Origin: Paenibacillus sp. S150
GTDB taxonomy: Bacteria > Bacillota > Bacilli > Paenibacillales > Paenibacillaceae
Assembly (NCBI RefSeq): GCF_019352175.1
Contig: NZ_JACBYI010000016.1
Coordinates: forward strand, 62,001 to 126,000
DNA length: 64,000 bases
Direction: 5' to 3'
This document shows positions 17,757 through 26,634 of this stretch, piece by piece. The position numbers and the translations under genes are program-made. Numbering within the stretch: the first letter of the stretch is position 1; every line of letters begins with the position of its first letter. The notes beneath the pieces were generated by a model. That model was given only the letters and a program-made list of their open reading frames with translations. It searched no databases and had not been told where the DNA came from.

Positions 17757-18866
17757 ATGAAACGCTTCGATACCTTATCGTGGAGGCTGGCCGGGTTCGG
17801 CCTGGCCAGCCTGATGCTGACATGCCTTATCCTGGCGGGCGCTTTCTTCGGCGCCTCACTGCTGCTGTGGCTGAATCCCTCCCGCTCCTTCTGGCTGGTT
17901 AAGCTGATCCGCTGGACGATCAACAATATCGGCTCCCTACCGGTTCTGCTGCTCGCCGGAGCTCCGCTTTATGTCTTCTTTTTTCTCGCTTTGACCAAAT
18001 CTACGATGGGCTATCTCCGCAGCATTTCCTCCGGTGTGCAAAATATAGCCGGCGGCAACCTGTCCTACCGGATTGCTGTCCCGGGGACGGATGAGCTGGG
18101 GACACTCGCGGACAATATCAATAAGATGGCCGTGAAGCTGAAAACAGCCATGGAGGAGGAGCGGTCGGCAGCCAAGGCCAAGGACGATCTCATTACGGGG
18201 GTGTCTCACGACCTGCGGACGCCGCTGACCTCGGTGCTCGGATTTCTGGAGTTTGTGGAAAAGGACCGGTATGCCGATGAAACGGAGCTCCGTTATTATG
18301 TTAACATAGCCTATGACAAATCACTTGCGCTAAAAAAGCTCATCGACGATTTGTTCGAGTATACCCGGGTCTCTTCAACCGGACTCCCGATCCGCCATGA
18401 GCCAGTGAACCTCGGCAACCTGCTCGAACAGCTGGCCGAGGAATTCGTTCCCGTGCTGGAGGGAGCCGGTATGACTTACCGCATCCATACTGGTGCAGGT
18501 CCGCTCATGATACGGGGAGATGCCGATGAACTGGTCCGGCTGTATGAGAATCTGTTCACCAATGCCGTGCGATACGGCAAGGAGGGTAAAATCCTCGACA
18601 TCTCCGTGTCCAAGAGACAGGATAAAGTCATTGGCGTCTGCACCAATTACGGCCAGCCAATTCCCGCCGAGGATATTCCCCACCTGTTCCAGCGTTTTTA
18701 CCGGGTGGACAAATCCCGCTCACGGGAAACCGGCGGCAGCGGGCTTGGCCTGGCGATTGCCAAAAGCATCGCCGAGCTGCACAGCGGGCTGATTACGGTC
18801 AAAAGCTCACGTAAGCAGACCGAATTCGAAACGGTTTTTCCTGCAGGCTGCCCTGACAAAGAATAA
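17757..18866 (+). CDS. VanS-like sensor histidine kinase
   Basis: 369 residues. Two membrane segments (about 14-38 and 58-80) are separated by only about 20 residues, so there is almost no external sensor domain. A HAMP region (about 80-133) follows, then the phospho-acceptor His151 in GVSHDLRTPLTSVLGFLEF and an ATPase domain with the N box NLFTNAVRYG and G box GGSGLGLAIAKSI. The distance from GGGAGG to the ATG at 17757 is long (15 bases); CTG at 17751 is an alternative start at better spacing. Partner of the preceding regulator. Confidence 0.9.
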   Translation: MKRFDTLSWRLAGFGLASLMLTCLILAGAFFGASLLLWLNPSRSFWLVKLIRWTINNIGSLPVLLLAGAPLYVFFFLALTKSTMGYLRSISSGVQNIAGGNLSYRIAVPGTDELGTLADNINKMAVKLKTAMEEERSAAKAKDDLITGVSHDLRTPLTSVLGFLEFVEKDRYADETELRYYVNIAYDKSLALKKLIDDLFEYTRVSSTGLPIRHEPVNLGNLLEQLAEEFVPVLEGAGMTYRIHTGAGPLMIRGDADELVRLYENLFTNAVRYGKEGKILDISVSKRQDKVIGVCTNYGQPIPAEDIPHLFQRFYRVDKSRSRETGGSGLGLAIAKSIAELHSGLITVKSSRKQTEFETVFPAGCPDKE

Positions 18867-18884
18867 TATATATAGGCTCCGCCG

Positions 18885-18951
18885 TTAAGAAAATGATAAG
18901 ATTTATCCCCCGTAAGCCTTAAGAACTCCCGTTTATAGTGATTGTTATACT
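18885..18951 (+). promoter_or_regulatory. Putative VanR-like sites and -10 of the MBOAT operon
   Basis: TTAAGAAAATGATAAGATTT (18885-18904) and TTAAGAACTCCCGTTTA (18919-18935) match the two blocks ahead of the regulator gene. A -10-like TATACT lies at 18946-18951. The gap between the two blocks is 10 bases shorter here, one helical turn, which fits bound proteins on the same DNA face. Inference from shared sequence. Confidence 0.5.
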
Positions 18952-18975
18952 AATTCTCTGTAAGCGGGGGTTCTT

Positions 18976-20343
18976 ATGCTATTCAATTCGTACACCTTTC
19001 TGTTCGGTTTCCTGCCTGCCGTGCTCGCCGGGTACTTTATTCTGAACCGGTTCCGGCTCTTCACCTGCGCCAAACTGTGGCTTGCACTGGCTTCACTGGT
19101 CTTCTACGGCTGGTGGAATCTCCGCTACATCCCTTTAATTCTCACATCCATTCTGTTCAATTACCGGATAGGCCAGCGAATGCACAGCGGAAGAATCCGC
19201 CCCCGTGCACTCCTGGTATTTGGCTTAAGCGCCAATCTGCTGCTGCTCGGGTATTACAAATATGCCGATTTCTTCATTACCAACTGGAACGGGCTGGCCG
19301 GAGGAAATATCGCTGCTCTTCATCTGCTGCTGCCTTTGGGAATCAGCTTCTTCACCTTTACGCAAATTGCGTATCTCGTCGATGCTTACCGGCAACAGGT
19401 GCGTGAATACAGCCTGGTGAGCTATATCCTTTTTGTAACCTTCTTCCCGCATCTGATTGCCGGTCCTATTCTGCATCACAAGGAGATGATGCCGCAATTC
19501 GACAGGCTGCGCGGGAAGCTGTGGAACTGGAGCAATGTCTTAAGTGGAAGCCTGCTGTTCTGCATTGGCCTCGGCAAAAAGGTGGTCATTGCCGATACAC
19601 TCGCAGGCTATGCCAACAGCGGCTTTGCCTCCGCTGCCCATATGGTCGATTCCTGGGCGGCCGTGCTGTCCTATACGCTGCAAATCTACTATGATTTCAG
19701 CGGCTATACGGATATGGCTATCGGCATTGCCCTGCTCTTCAATATCCGGCTGCCGCAGAATTTCAACGCCCCGTACCGTGCGGTAAGCGTCCGGGATTTC
19801 TGGCAACGGTGGCATATCACGCTAAGCCGGTTCCTCAGAGACTACATTTATATCCCGCTTGGCGGCAACCGCACAGGCTTCTGGACCTCGATCCGCAATG
19901 TGATGGCTACCTTCCTGCTTGGCGGGCTCTGGCACGGTGCGGGCTGGCTGTTCGTACTGTGGGGGCTGCTGCACGGAGCAGGACAAGCGGTGGAGAGGAT
20001 CTGGCTCCGCCGCGGCCTTGCCGTCCCGCCCAAGTGGCTCGCCTGGCTGCTTACCTTCGTTTTCCTCAATATCACCTGGGTATTCTTCCGGGCCGAGAAT
20101 ATATCCTCAGCGCTCAGGCTGCTGAAGGGAATGAGCGGCTTGAACGGCATAGGCCTCGCAGCTGCGGGTGAATTAAAGTGGAATGCGCTGTTCATTCTGC
20201 TGCTCCTTGGAATAATCCTATGGCGGCCCCAGGCTCCCGTACGGGTGCGCGGCTGGACAACCGTTGTGGCCATGGCGCTGATTTTTATCTTTTCCTTATT
20301 TTTCTTCAACCGCATTACTCCCTTCCTGTACTTCAATTTTTAG
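18976..20343 (+). CDS. MBOAT family O-acyltransferase (AlgI/DltB-like)
   Basis: 455-residue polytopic membrane enzyme that passes acyl groups across the membrane onto an exported polymer. Family signs are YDFSGYTDMAIGIALLFNI, the His280 region RWHITLSRFLRDYIYIPLGGN, and the catalytic His320 in LGGLWHGAGWLFVLWGLLHG. ATG follows GGGGG by 5 bases. It is followed by a gene for a secreted SGNH-like partner, the usual pairing for alginate- or exopolysaccharide-acetylation systems. The acceptor polymer cannot be told from the sequence. Confidence 0.93.
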   Translation: MLFNSYTFLFGFLPAVLAGYFILNRFRLFTCAKLWLALASLVFYGWWNLRYIPLILTSILFNYRIGQRMHSGRIRPRALLVFGLSANLLLLGYYKYADFFITNWNGLAGGNIAALHLLLPLGISFFTFTQIAYLVDAYRQQVREYSLVSYILFVTFFPHLIAGPILHHKEMMPQFDRLRGKLWNWSNVLSGSLLFCIGLGKKVVIADTLAGYANSGFASAAHMVDSWAAVLSYTLQIYYDFSGYTDMAIGIALLFNIRLPQNFNAPYRAVSVRDFWQRWHITLSRFLRDYIYIPLGGNRTGFWTSIRNVMATFLLGGLWHGAGWLFVLWGLLHGAGQAVERIWLRRGLAVPPKWLAWLLTFVFLNITWVFFRAENISSALRLLKGMSGLNGIGLAAAGELKWNALFILLLLGIILWRPQAPVRVRGWTTVVAMALIFIFSLFFFNRITPFLYFNF

Positions 20344-20397
20344 GACAGCAGCAGGGCATATTTATAGATTTACATTATCGTTTCAGGAGGCACCACT

Positions 20398-21876
20398 ATG
20401 CTGGAATCACGGGTTCGGCTGCAGGCCGGCAGAAACGCAACGCAAACACGCGGCTTTCACAGCAGATCCAAATCTTTAATGGCATTATTCCTTTTATTTT
20501 CGCTGTTATTTGCCACACTGGCTGCACTGCTTACAGCTTTCATTGATCCGCTGCAGTTCTACCACCAGCCAAGCTGGTATACTCCGCTGCTCTCGGAGGA
20601 GGAGCGGTACCAAAACCCCGGGCTGGCTAAAAACTTCGATTACGACAATATCATTATCGGCACATCTATGACGCAGAATTTTCTGCCTTCTCAGGTGAGC
20701 GGACAGATCGGCGGAACAACCCTGAAGCTGTCAATGGAAGGCTCCACAGTGGACGAGCATTACCAAATCGCCAGGCTCGCCCTGAAAACCGGCAAAGTCA
20801 AGCAGGTCATCTGGGGCTTGGATTATTTCTCTCTGAAGCTGGAGACAAGCGATGCCTCCGGAGAATTTCCCGATTATCTGTATGACGGCAAGCTGTGGAC
20901 GGACTATAAATACTGGTTCAACGCCTCGGTGTACTGGCAGTTTGCGCTCAGCGTCAAAAGCATGCTGACAGGCACTCCCGGCAAGGATCTGGAGCATCTG
21001 AACAACTGGAACGATGAAGTCGTATTCGGCAAAAGGCATGTAGCCAAATCCTATCTTGCCGTGAGCGACAGCGAGCAATATTTCGGTCTGAACGAGGAAA
21101 GCACCGGACAGCTGCAGGAGAATTTCAGCACCTATATTCTTCCGCTGCTCAAGGAGTATCCTGATGTGAAATTTTACTTTTACTACCCTCCTTACAGTGT
21201 TATGCGGCAGGTGGCCTGGTACGCAGGCAATCCTGTACGCTTCAGCAACCAGCTGATGATGAGGGCATGGATGTATGAGCAATTCAGGCAGCTTGACAAC
21301 GTTACGCTGTATGATTTCCAGTCCGAGCAGGAGTGGACCTTCAATCTTGATCTGTACAAGGATTTGAGCCATCACAGCGGAGAGGTCAATGGCTGGATTG
21401 CCGAAGCGATAGGCAGGCAGGATGCCAAATATCTCGTGACCGGTGATAATGTGAACACGCTGAATGAAAAGCTGGAGGCGCAGGCGGCAAGCGCCGTTAT
21501 CGACGGCAGCGGCAATGTGTATCAGGGCAGTGTCGAAGTGAACGGCAACCCCGTAAGCTTCACCTCGCGCCTGATTCAGGGCAACGGACAGCTATGGTTG
21601 TCCGCCAAAGAAATTGCGGCCGCTCTGGGGGCGGAGGTGGAATGGGATGCGGCCGGCAAGACGGTAACTGTAGACTCAGGCGGTCACAGCATTGTTATGA
21701 CCATCGGCAGCAGCAAGGCGCTGGTGGACGGCACTGAATTTGCGCTGGAAGCCGCTCCCCTGCTGGCTGGAGGCAAAGCTCTCATTCCGCTGGCCTTCAC
21801 AGCCGAGAAGCTCGGGTGGGAGGCCGGCTGTCAACAGGAGAACGGCTGGATTCGATACACACTGACTTCGGAATGA
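20398..21876 (+). CDS. Secreted SGNH-like acyltransferase partner with C-terminal copper-amine-oxidase-N-like domain
   Basis: 492 residues. An N-terminal membrane anchor spans about 27-49. An SGNH/AlgX-like domain follows, with Ser90 in IIIGTSMTQNF and an Asp322-xx-His325 pair in KDLSHHSGEVNGW, the expected catalytic triad positions. From about residue 367 to the end lies a domain like the Paenibacillus 'copper amine oxidase N-terminal' stalk repeats (WLSAKEIAAALGAEVEWD, ALIPLAFTAEKLGWE), probably wall- or polymer-binding rather than catalytic. It probably completes acyl transfer outside the cell. Start follows AGGAGG. Confidence 0.8.
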   Translation: MLESRVRLQAGRNATQTRGFHSRSKSLMALFLLFSLLFATLAALLTAFIDPLQFYHQPSWYTPLLSEEERYQNPGLAKNFDYDNIIIGTSMTQNFLPSQVSGQIGGTTLKLSMEGSTVDEHYQIARLALKTGKVKQVIWGLDYFSLKLETSDASGEFPDYLYDGKLWTDYKYWFNASVYWQFALSVKSMLTGTPGKDLEHLNNWNDEVVFGKRHVAKSYLAVSDSEQYFGLNEESTGQLQENFSTYILPLLKEYPDVKFYFYYPPYSVMRQVAWYAGNPVRFSNQLMMRAWMYEQFRQLDNVTLYDFQSEQEWTFNLDLYKDLSHHSGEVNGWIAEAIGRQDAKYLVTGDNVNTLNEKLEAQAASAVIDGSGNVYQGSVEVNGNPVSFTSRLIQGNGQLWLSAKEIAAALGAEVEWDAAGKTVTVDSGGHSIVMTIGSSKALVDGTEFALEAAPLLAGGKALIPLAFTAEKLGWEAGCQQENGWIRYTLTSE

Positions 21877-21894
21877 AGAGCAGCGATCGGCAAT

Positions 21895-21936
21895 AAAAGA
21901 GCACCCGGCGCTGAATCTGCCGCGTGCCCTTTTATT
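21895..21936. terminator. Bidirectional terminator between convergent genes
   Basis: AAAAGAGCACCCGGC pairs (with bulges) with GCCGCGTGCCCTTTT around a 9-base loop; runs of A on the left and T on the right serve both strands. It lies between the SGNH gene stop and the adhesin stop. Confidence 0.65.
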
Positions 21937-21955
21937 ATAGCTGTATGGAAGCAGC

Positions 21956-24900
21956 CTACTCTTTGCGTCTTCTGAATACTCTGCTGAGTATGAATCCGGC
22001 AAGGATCAAGCCCATACCCGCCAGGTATACCGGCACCGGACTGTTCTCTCCGGTCTGCGGGAGCTTGCCGCCCGCAGGGTCGGCAACCGTTCCTTGCGGG
22101 ACCTCCTCATCGTCGATCTCCACTCCGCCAAGCGGAATGTCATCATCAATCGGCGTTTCCTCAGCCGGATTGCCTCCGCCCGCCGGAGTTGCCGAAGGCG
22201 TCGCTCCCGGGCCTGCCGGAATCTGCGGCTCCTCAATAATGACACCCGGCTCTCCGGTAACTGCAGGGGTTGGCGTTGGCTCCGAAGGATTGCCTGTCGG
22301 CGTTGGCGCCGGTGTCGCCCCCGTTGTAGGAACAGTTGTCGGTGATTCCGTCGGTACCGTTGACGGCGTTGGTGTCGCTGACGGCGGCTCCGTTGGCGTT
22401 GGAGTCGGTTCTGCAGGCGGCGTAGGCGCAGCTGTCGCCGGTACCAGCTTCGTATTCAGCACGGTCAGGTTAAGATTGGCTGAAGAGCCTATCGTGACCG
22501 GATATTCCCGGGTATCCAGCTCGTAGCCTGCAGGAGCTGCCGTCTCAATCAATATATAGCTTCCCAGCCATATATTATTGAACACTGCGCTGCCTGCGTC
22601 ATCAGTGGTCCGGGTGTTGACCAGTATCCGTTCGGAGCCGTTCAGACGGTACAGCTCAAAGGTCGCCCCGGTAAGCGCGAGCTGGCTGTCAGCCGCATCC
22701 AGCTTGTGAACCGTCAGGGTTCCCCGTACACCGCTGCCTGTTCCCGACCCGCTGGATACACCTACGATCACCTCTTTCGCGGTGTCCTGGGTCACCAGCT
22801 TCACATTTTCGCCGCTGAGATTTACGGTATTGACCAGCTTATCCCCGGTATTCGCAACGATCAGCGATTGATAGTCCAGAATATAGGCTGAATCGATATC
22901 GTGGAGGAAGCTGAGCACGAAGCTCTGCCTGCCGTCGGCATCGGCGCTGATGTTCAAGGTATAATCCGCATCCCTCACCAGCTTGGTTCCGCCTTTGACA
23001 ATCTCCCCGTCCACTGCCGCACTGGCCGGATAGAGATGGAATGAATCCGGCAGCAGAATCTGATTGGAGCTCGGTGTGTCGGCCAGCACCGCATTCTTCA
23101 CAAATGACTGGCTGCGGTTAATCGCAATTGTCCAATCCAGCTTATCTCCATTCTGCAGGCCGTCCTTGTAGACATATTCACCTCCGTAAGGGATGCTTAC
23201 AGATGCAGTTAAATCCTTGGATACTTTCTTGGTGCCGTCCAGCAATTTGGCCGTATTGGATACGGAAGTATCAATCAATTGCCCTTCAAGGCTGGTCTTG
23301 AAGACAATGTAATACGGTGAGCTGATGGAACCTGCAAACTCCAGCTTCAGCTCATTGCCGGTGCCAATACTGTAGGCATAAGCGCTGCTGCCGACCTCGG
23401 AGCCTTGTGAAGGCTCGCCTTTGGCATCGATATTCATGTTATAGACCTTAAGTGATCCAGGCACCAGAGTCTGCCCCGAGTCCAGGATATCCGTTACCTT
23501 CGGGTCGGCAATGGACCTGCTGTTGTAGTTGACGCCTACAGTCCAGGTAATCTCTTTGGCTGAGGCATCATAGGACCCGGCCTTGAAGCCGTTGTTCTTC
23601 ACCTCGGCACGGGGAATGAACAGCCCCTTCGCTTCGGTCCACAGCGCTTTGCCGTCGGCGTCCTTCCAATCAACCCGTGCATTATTGATGAAGTTATCGG
23701 TATTTCCCGTTAGCCAGTCATTGCTGAACTGGGTGGTATAAGCGATGGTATAAGTTCCTGTGATCGGCGAGTTGAACTTCACCTTGAACCCGGCATTCGG
23801 CTGCACCGGTGAATTATACTCCAGTGTGTAAGCAGAAGCGTTCAATACCGTTCCGCTTGCATTCCTTACGACCACTGTACCCGGAATAAACTTCTGACCG
23901 CCCTGAGGGAAGGTGTCCGTAACGACAACTTCGCTCATTGGATAGCTGTCGCCGTTCAGGGTGATTTTCCAGTCGGTGGTATGGTTAGTGTAATTGACGC
24001 CCGACAGGGTCTTATAAATGATCGCCGGACGGATCAGCTGTGTGGCCTGTACGCTGTAGGTGCCATCCGTAACTGTATTGGTAATCGTGGTGTCGCTGAA
24101 TACGCGATCCGGCGACTTCGTTTTGTACTCAATCCGGAAGGCTGAAGAGATCTCGCTGGCGAATTCCAGCTTGAAGCCCTTTGTACCGTCCGTGGTTACG
24201 GCAGTCGCTGTATAATCCACGTTCTCCGCCAGAGCAGCGCCTTTTATGGCTGTGCCTGCGGAGTCCAGCGTCACCGGATAGACCTTTACCGAACCCGGCA
24301 CAAGCTCCTGAGAATTATTGAATAAATCCGTCAGCACCCCGCTGCCTTGCGGAATCGTCTTCTTGTTGTAGTTGTATTCGATGGCCCAGGAGATCACCTG
24401 GTTGCCCCATTCATAATTCGTTGCCAGCTTGTTCAGGCTTCCCCCGCGCTCAACCGTTACGGTGGCTGAAGAGCTTACAGGATCGCGCCCGTCTCCCGTA
24501 AAGGTGGCCGTATTGGTGAAGCTGCCGGCATCACTGACCACCGCCGTCGAGTAGGCAATCCGGTAAGCTCCGCTGATTACGGGATCTGTGAAGCGCAGTG
24601 TAAGCGTTCCATCTGCAACTTCAGCGGTATATTTGCTGCTGTCGAGCAAGATGCCTACGCTGACCGTTCCATCCAGCTGGACCCCCAGCTGATATACCGC
24701 AAGCGTAGCCGTGCTGTCCAGGGATAAGCCTTGGGGAATCGGGTCTGTAACGACAGCGCCCGCAACCGGCTCCAGCTTCTTGTTGACATCGACGGTCCAA
24801 TCAATATGATCCGCATTGAAGCCGCCCGAGACGCCCTTCTTCTCTATCGTTGAACCGACGGAGGGCTTGAAGTTCACCGTAACCGTCTGGGACCCGCCGT

Positions 24901-25396
24901 TGACCGGGAACACAATCTCCTGCACCGTGCTTTCCGAGATGACCTGCTTATCGAATTTGGTATTGATTCTTAGCGTACCCTGCACACTGGCATGTGTCTC
25001 AATGTAGCTGTTGAAGCTCATGACCACTTGATGCGTGGACATGCTGACGGTGAAGCTGCCAACTTCTCCGTCCTCCGACACCAGCGATCCGTTAATGTCG
25101 TTGAACAGCTGGAACTGTGCCGGAAGCTGAAAAGCAAAGGTATCTCCGGCACTGTAGCCATGACCGTCCGGGAGCGACCACGCATAGTCCAATGTAACCG
25201 TGGAATCCACATCATACACATTTCCGGTTACCGTCTGGCCGTCAGGCCCATATACCGCCATGGATACACTGTTGATGATGTTCCTGTCATTCTCAATTCC
25301 TGCAGCCGTAGCCTGCGCGGCAAACCCGATGCCGTATGCATATTGCACGAACAGCATGAGGATGACCATAGCCGCACTTGTTCTTTTTTTCACCAT
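21956..25396 (-). CDS. LPXTG-anchored collagen-binding/Cna-type adhesin
   Basis: 1146-residue surface protein. A signal peptide (about 1-33) leads to tandem beta-sandwich domains of the collagen-binding/DUF11-like type, recognisable by recurring phrases such as VVTDPIPQG, YTIAYTTQF and ITWTVGVNYN. Near residues 895-985 is a SpaA/Cna-B domain (TLTVHKLDAADSQLALTGATF, ETAAPAGYELDT). A Pro/Thr-rich wall-spanning region follows, then LPQTG at about 1112-1116, a hydrophobic segment and RRRKE, a class A sortase signal. ATG 25396 follows GGGGG; a TTG two codons upstream is in frame. The partner ligand is not known. Confidence 0.9.
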   Translation of the reverse strand: MVKKRTSAAMVILMLFVQYAYGIGFAAQATAAGIENDRNIINSVSMAVYGPDGQTVTGNVYDVDSTVTLDYAWSLPDGHGYSAGDTFAFQLPAQFQLFNDINGSLVSEDGEVGSFTVSMSTHQVVMSFNSYIETHASVQGTLRINTKFDKQVISESTVQEIVFPVNGGSQTVTVNFKPSVGSTIEKKGVSGGFNADHIDWTVDVNKKLEPVAGAVVTDPIPQGLSLDSTATLAVYQLGVQLDGTVSVGILLDSSKYTAEVADGTLTLRFTDPVISGAYRIAYSTAVVSDAGSFTNTATFTGDGRDPVSSSATVTVERGGSLNKLATNYEWGNQVISWAIEYNYNKKTIPQGSGVLTDLFNNSQELVPGSVKVYPVTLDSAGTAIKGAALAENVDYTATAVTTDGTKGFKLEFASEISSAFRIEYKTKSPDRVFSDTTITNTVTDGTYSVQATQLIRPAIIYKTLSGVNYTNHTTDWKITLNGDSYPMSEVVVTDTFPQGGQKFIPGTVVVRNASGTVLNASAYTLEYNSPVQPNAGFKVKFNSPITGTYTIAYTTQFSNDWLTGNTDNFINNARVDWKDADGKALWTEAKGLFIPRAEVKNNGFKAGSYDASAKEITWTVGVNYNSRSIADPKVTDILDSGQTLVPGSLKVYNMNIDAKGEPSQGSEVGSSAYAYSIGTGNELKLEFAGSISSPYYIVFKTSLEGQLIDTSVSNTAKLLDGTKKVSKDLTASVSIPYGGEYVYKDGLQNGDKLDWTIAINRSQSFVKNAVLADTPSSNQILLPDSFHLYPASAAVDGEIVKGGTKLVRDADYTLNISADADGRQSFVLSFLHDIDSAYILDYQSLIVANTGDKLVNTVNLSGENVKLVTQDTAKEVIVGVSSGSGTGSGVRGTLTVHKLDAADSQLALTGATFELYRLNGSERILVNTRTTDDAGSAVFNNIWLGSYILIETAAPAGYELDTREYPVTIGSSANLNLTVLNTKLVPATAAPTPPAEPTPTPTEPPSATPTPSTVPTESPTTVPTTGATPAPTPTGNPSEPTPTPAVTGEPGVIIEEPQIPAGPGATPSATPAGGGNPAEETPIDDDIPLGGVEIDDEEVPQGTVADPAGGKLPQTGENSPVPVYLAGMGLILAGFILSRVFRRRKE

Positions 25397-25444
25397 ACCC
25401 AAAAGCCCCCGTTCCCCAAATTTAGTATGGGATTCACCAATCCC
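25393..25444 (-). promoter_or_regulatory. Leader hairpins enclosing the adhesin start codon
   Basis: On the minus strand, GGGATT-GGTG-AATCCC (25444-25429) forms a small perfect hairpin. CCATAC (25430-25425) can pair with GTATGG (25398-25393), which contains the ATG, leaving the GGGGG ribosome site in the loop; the two stems share a short CC overlap. It could modulate translation; no known riboswitch class was recognised. Confidence 0.3.
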
Positions 25445-25752
25445 GTTTGCAACAGCTGTACCCTCTCTGATACCATGAGCCTCTATCGGAAAAATAGCCG
25501 GATCAACACAAGTTGCTTGTCAGATTTGCGCCTGAACGCCCAGATAAAAACATACTCCGCTTGATGGCCAGTTATGTATTCCGGTTATTCTGCGTCCATC
25601 TTATGTGAATTTCACGAATCTCTCCCTTTATTGGCCAGAGACTGCGATATATACTTATATCACCTAAGTGTAGATCTTTAGAATCAGAATTTGTTAAAAT
25701 TCAGATGATTTATTTTTGCCAAAATATTCTGTTCCGCCAAGGGGAGAAGTCT
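25403..25752. other. Divergent intergenic region, adhesin / YwaF-like gene
   Basis: 350 bases between divergent genes. Apart from the hairpins at the adhesin start I see AT-rich DNA around 25600-25720 that should hold the promoter of the plus-strand gene, but no convincing consensus pair. No small gene seen. Confidence 0.5.
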
Positions 25753-26508
25753 GTGAACCGTATAACTTTTTTTGACAGGCAGCATCATACCGATTTCATA
25801 ATGTTTTCATCTTCGCATATTGTTGCCATGTCTTTAGTCGCATGTTTTTGCCTGCTGCTCTACGGGGCGCGTTTCTCCCTTCGCTCGAACCCTGGAGCCA
25901 GAACATTTGTCCGCCTGCTGCTTGCAGCTGTCCTCGTGTTCTCGGAGGGAGGGCTGCAAATATGGTACATCAGCCAGGAGGCATGGAAAAAAGGCTCCTC
26001 CCTGCCGCTGGAGCTGTGCGGAATCACACTGCTTCTGTCTATCCTCATGCTGCTTACCCGCAGCCGTCTGCTGTATTCCTTCCTCTATTTCGCCGGAACC
26101 GGCGGCGCATTCATTGCACTGCTCACACCCAATCTGGTGTATCCCTTTCCCCATTTCCGCTTTCTGCTGTTCTTCGTCGCCCACGGCGGGATTATTCTGG
26201 CGTCACTGTATATGACCTGGATCGAAGGCTGCAGGCCAACCTGGAAATCGCTGTTCTTCACCATGCTGTGCCTCAATATCATAGCCGCCCTTGTCTACGC
26301 CGCAGACCGCGCTCTTGGAGCCAATTACATGTTCCTGGCGGACAAGCCGGGCACCTTTTCGGTGCTGGATTATTTCGGTCCTTACCCCTACTATCTGCTG
26401 GTTGAAGAAGTATTCGCTTTTGTTGTCTTTCTGCTGATGTATCTGGTGTTCTTCCGGCTGCCGCAGCGCTTCAGCGCCCGCCATGACCGCAGGAGGCGCA
26501 TCATGTGA
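25753..26508 (+). CDS. TIGR02206/YwaF-like integral membrane protein
   Basis: 251 residues with about six membrane segments. It resembles the YwaF (TIGR02206) family: HHTDFIMFSSSH near the N terminus, LPLELCGITLLLS in the third segment and a final basic tail. An ATG at 25705 is in frame, but GGGGAG at 25741-25746 stands 6 bases before GTG 25753, the likely start. Function of the family is unknown. A weak hairpin follows the stop. Confidence 0.8.
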   Translation: MNRITFFDRQHHTDFIMFSSSHIVAMSLVACFCLLLYGARFSLRSNPGARTFVRLLLAAVLVFSEGGLQIWYISQEAWKKGSSLPLELCGITLLLSILMLLTRSRLLYSFLYFAGTGGAFIALLTPNLVYPFPHFRFLLFFVAHGGIILASLYMTWIEGCRPTWKSLFFTMLCLNIIAALVYAADRALGANYMFLADKPGTFSVLDYFGPYPYYLLVEEVFAFVVFLLMYLVFFRLPQRFSARHDRRRRIM

Positions 26509-26513
26509 CCCCG

Positions 26514-26546
26514 GGCCGTCCTTCAACGGACAGCCTGGCCGTTTGC
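26514..26546 (+). terminator. Hairpin after the YwaF-like gene
   Basis: GGCC-GTCC, loop TTCAAC, GGAC, a 5-base bulge, GGCC, then GTTTGC. A near relative of this sequence recurs at 34167-34206 (CCGTCCTT..CCGGACAGC..GCCGTTTT), so it may belong to a dispersed hairpin family. Confidence 0.4.
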
Positions 26547-26569
26547 ACGAAATTCCCTAACTAAATACA

Positions 26570-26601
26570 AGAAAGCAGACCTCCATAACAGAGATCTGCT
26601 T
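26570..26601 (-). terminator. Intrinsic terminator of ppiB
   Basis: Minus-strand AAGCAGATCTC (26601-26591) pairs with GAGGTCTGCTT (26583-26573) with one G-U, then TCTTGTATTT. It is 33 bases past the ppiB stop. Confidence 0.75.
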
Positions 26602-26634
26602 CTTTGAATCGGACAACCTTGGCAATGATATGAA

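Noticed and set aside
16904..18951. Vancomycin-resistance cluster suggested by the VanR/VanS-like pair
   Set aside because: No vanHAX-type genes nearby; the adjacent genes are an acyltransferase and its partner.
25403..25700. Cyclic-di-GMP, cyclic-di-AMP or lysine riboswitch ahead of the adhesin
   Set aside because: The conserved cores of these classes could not be found; only simple hairpins are visible.
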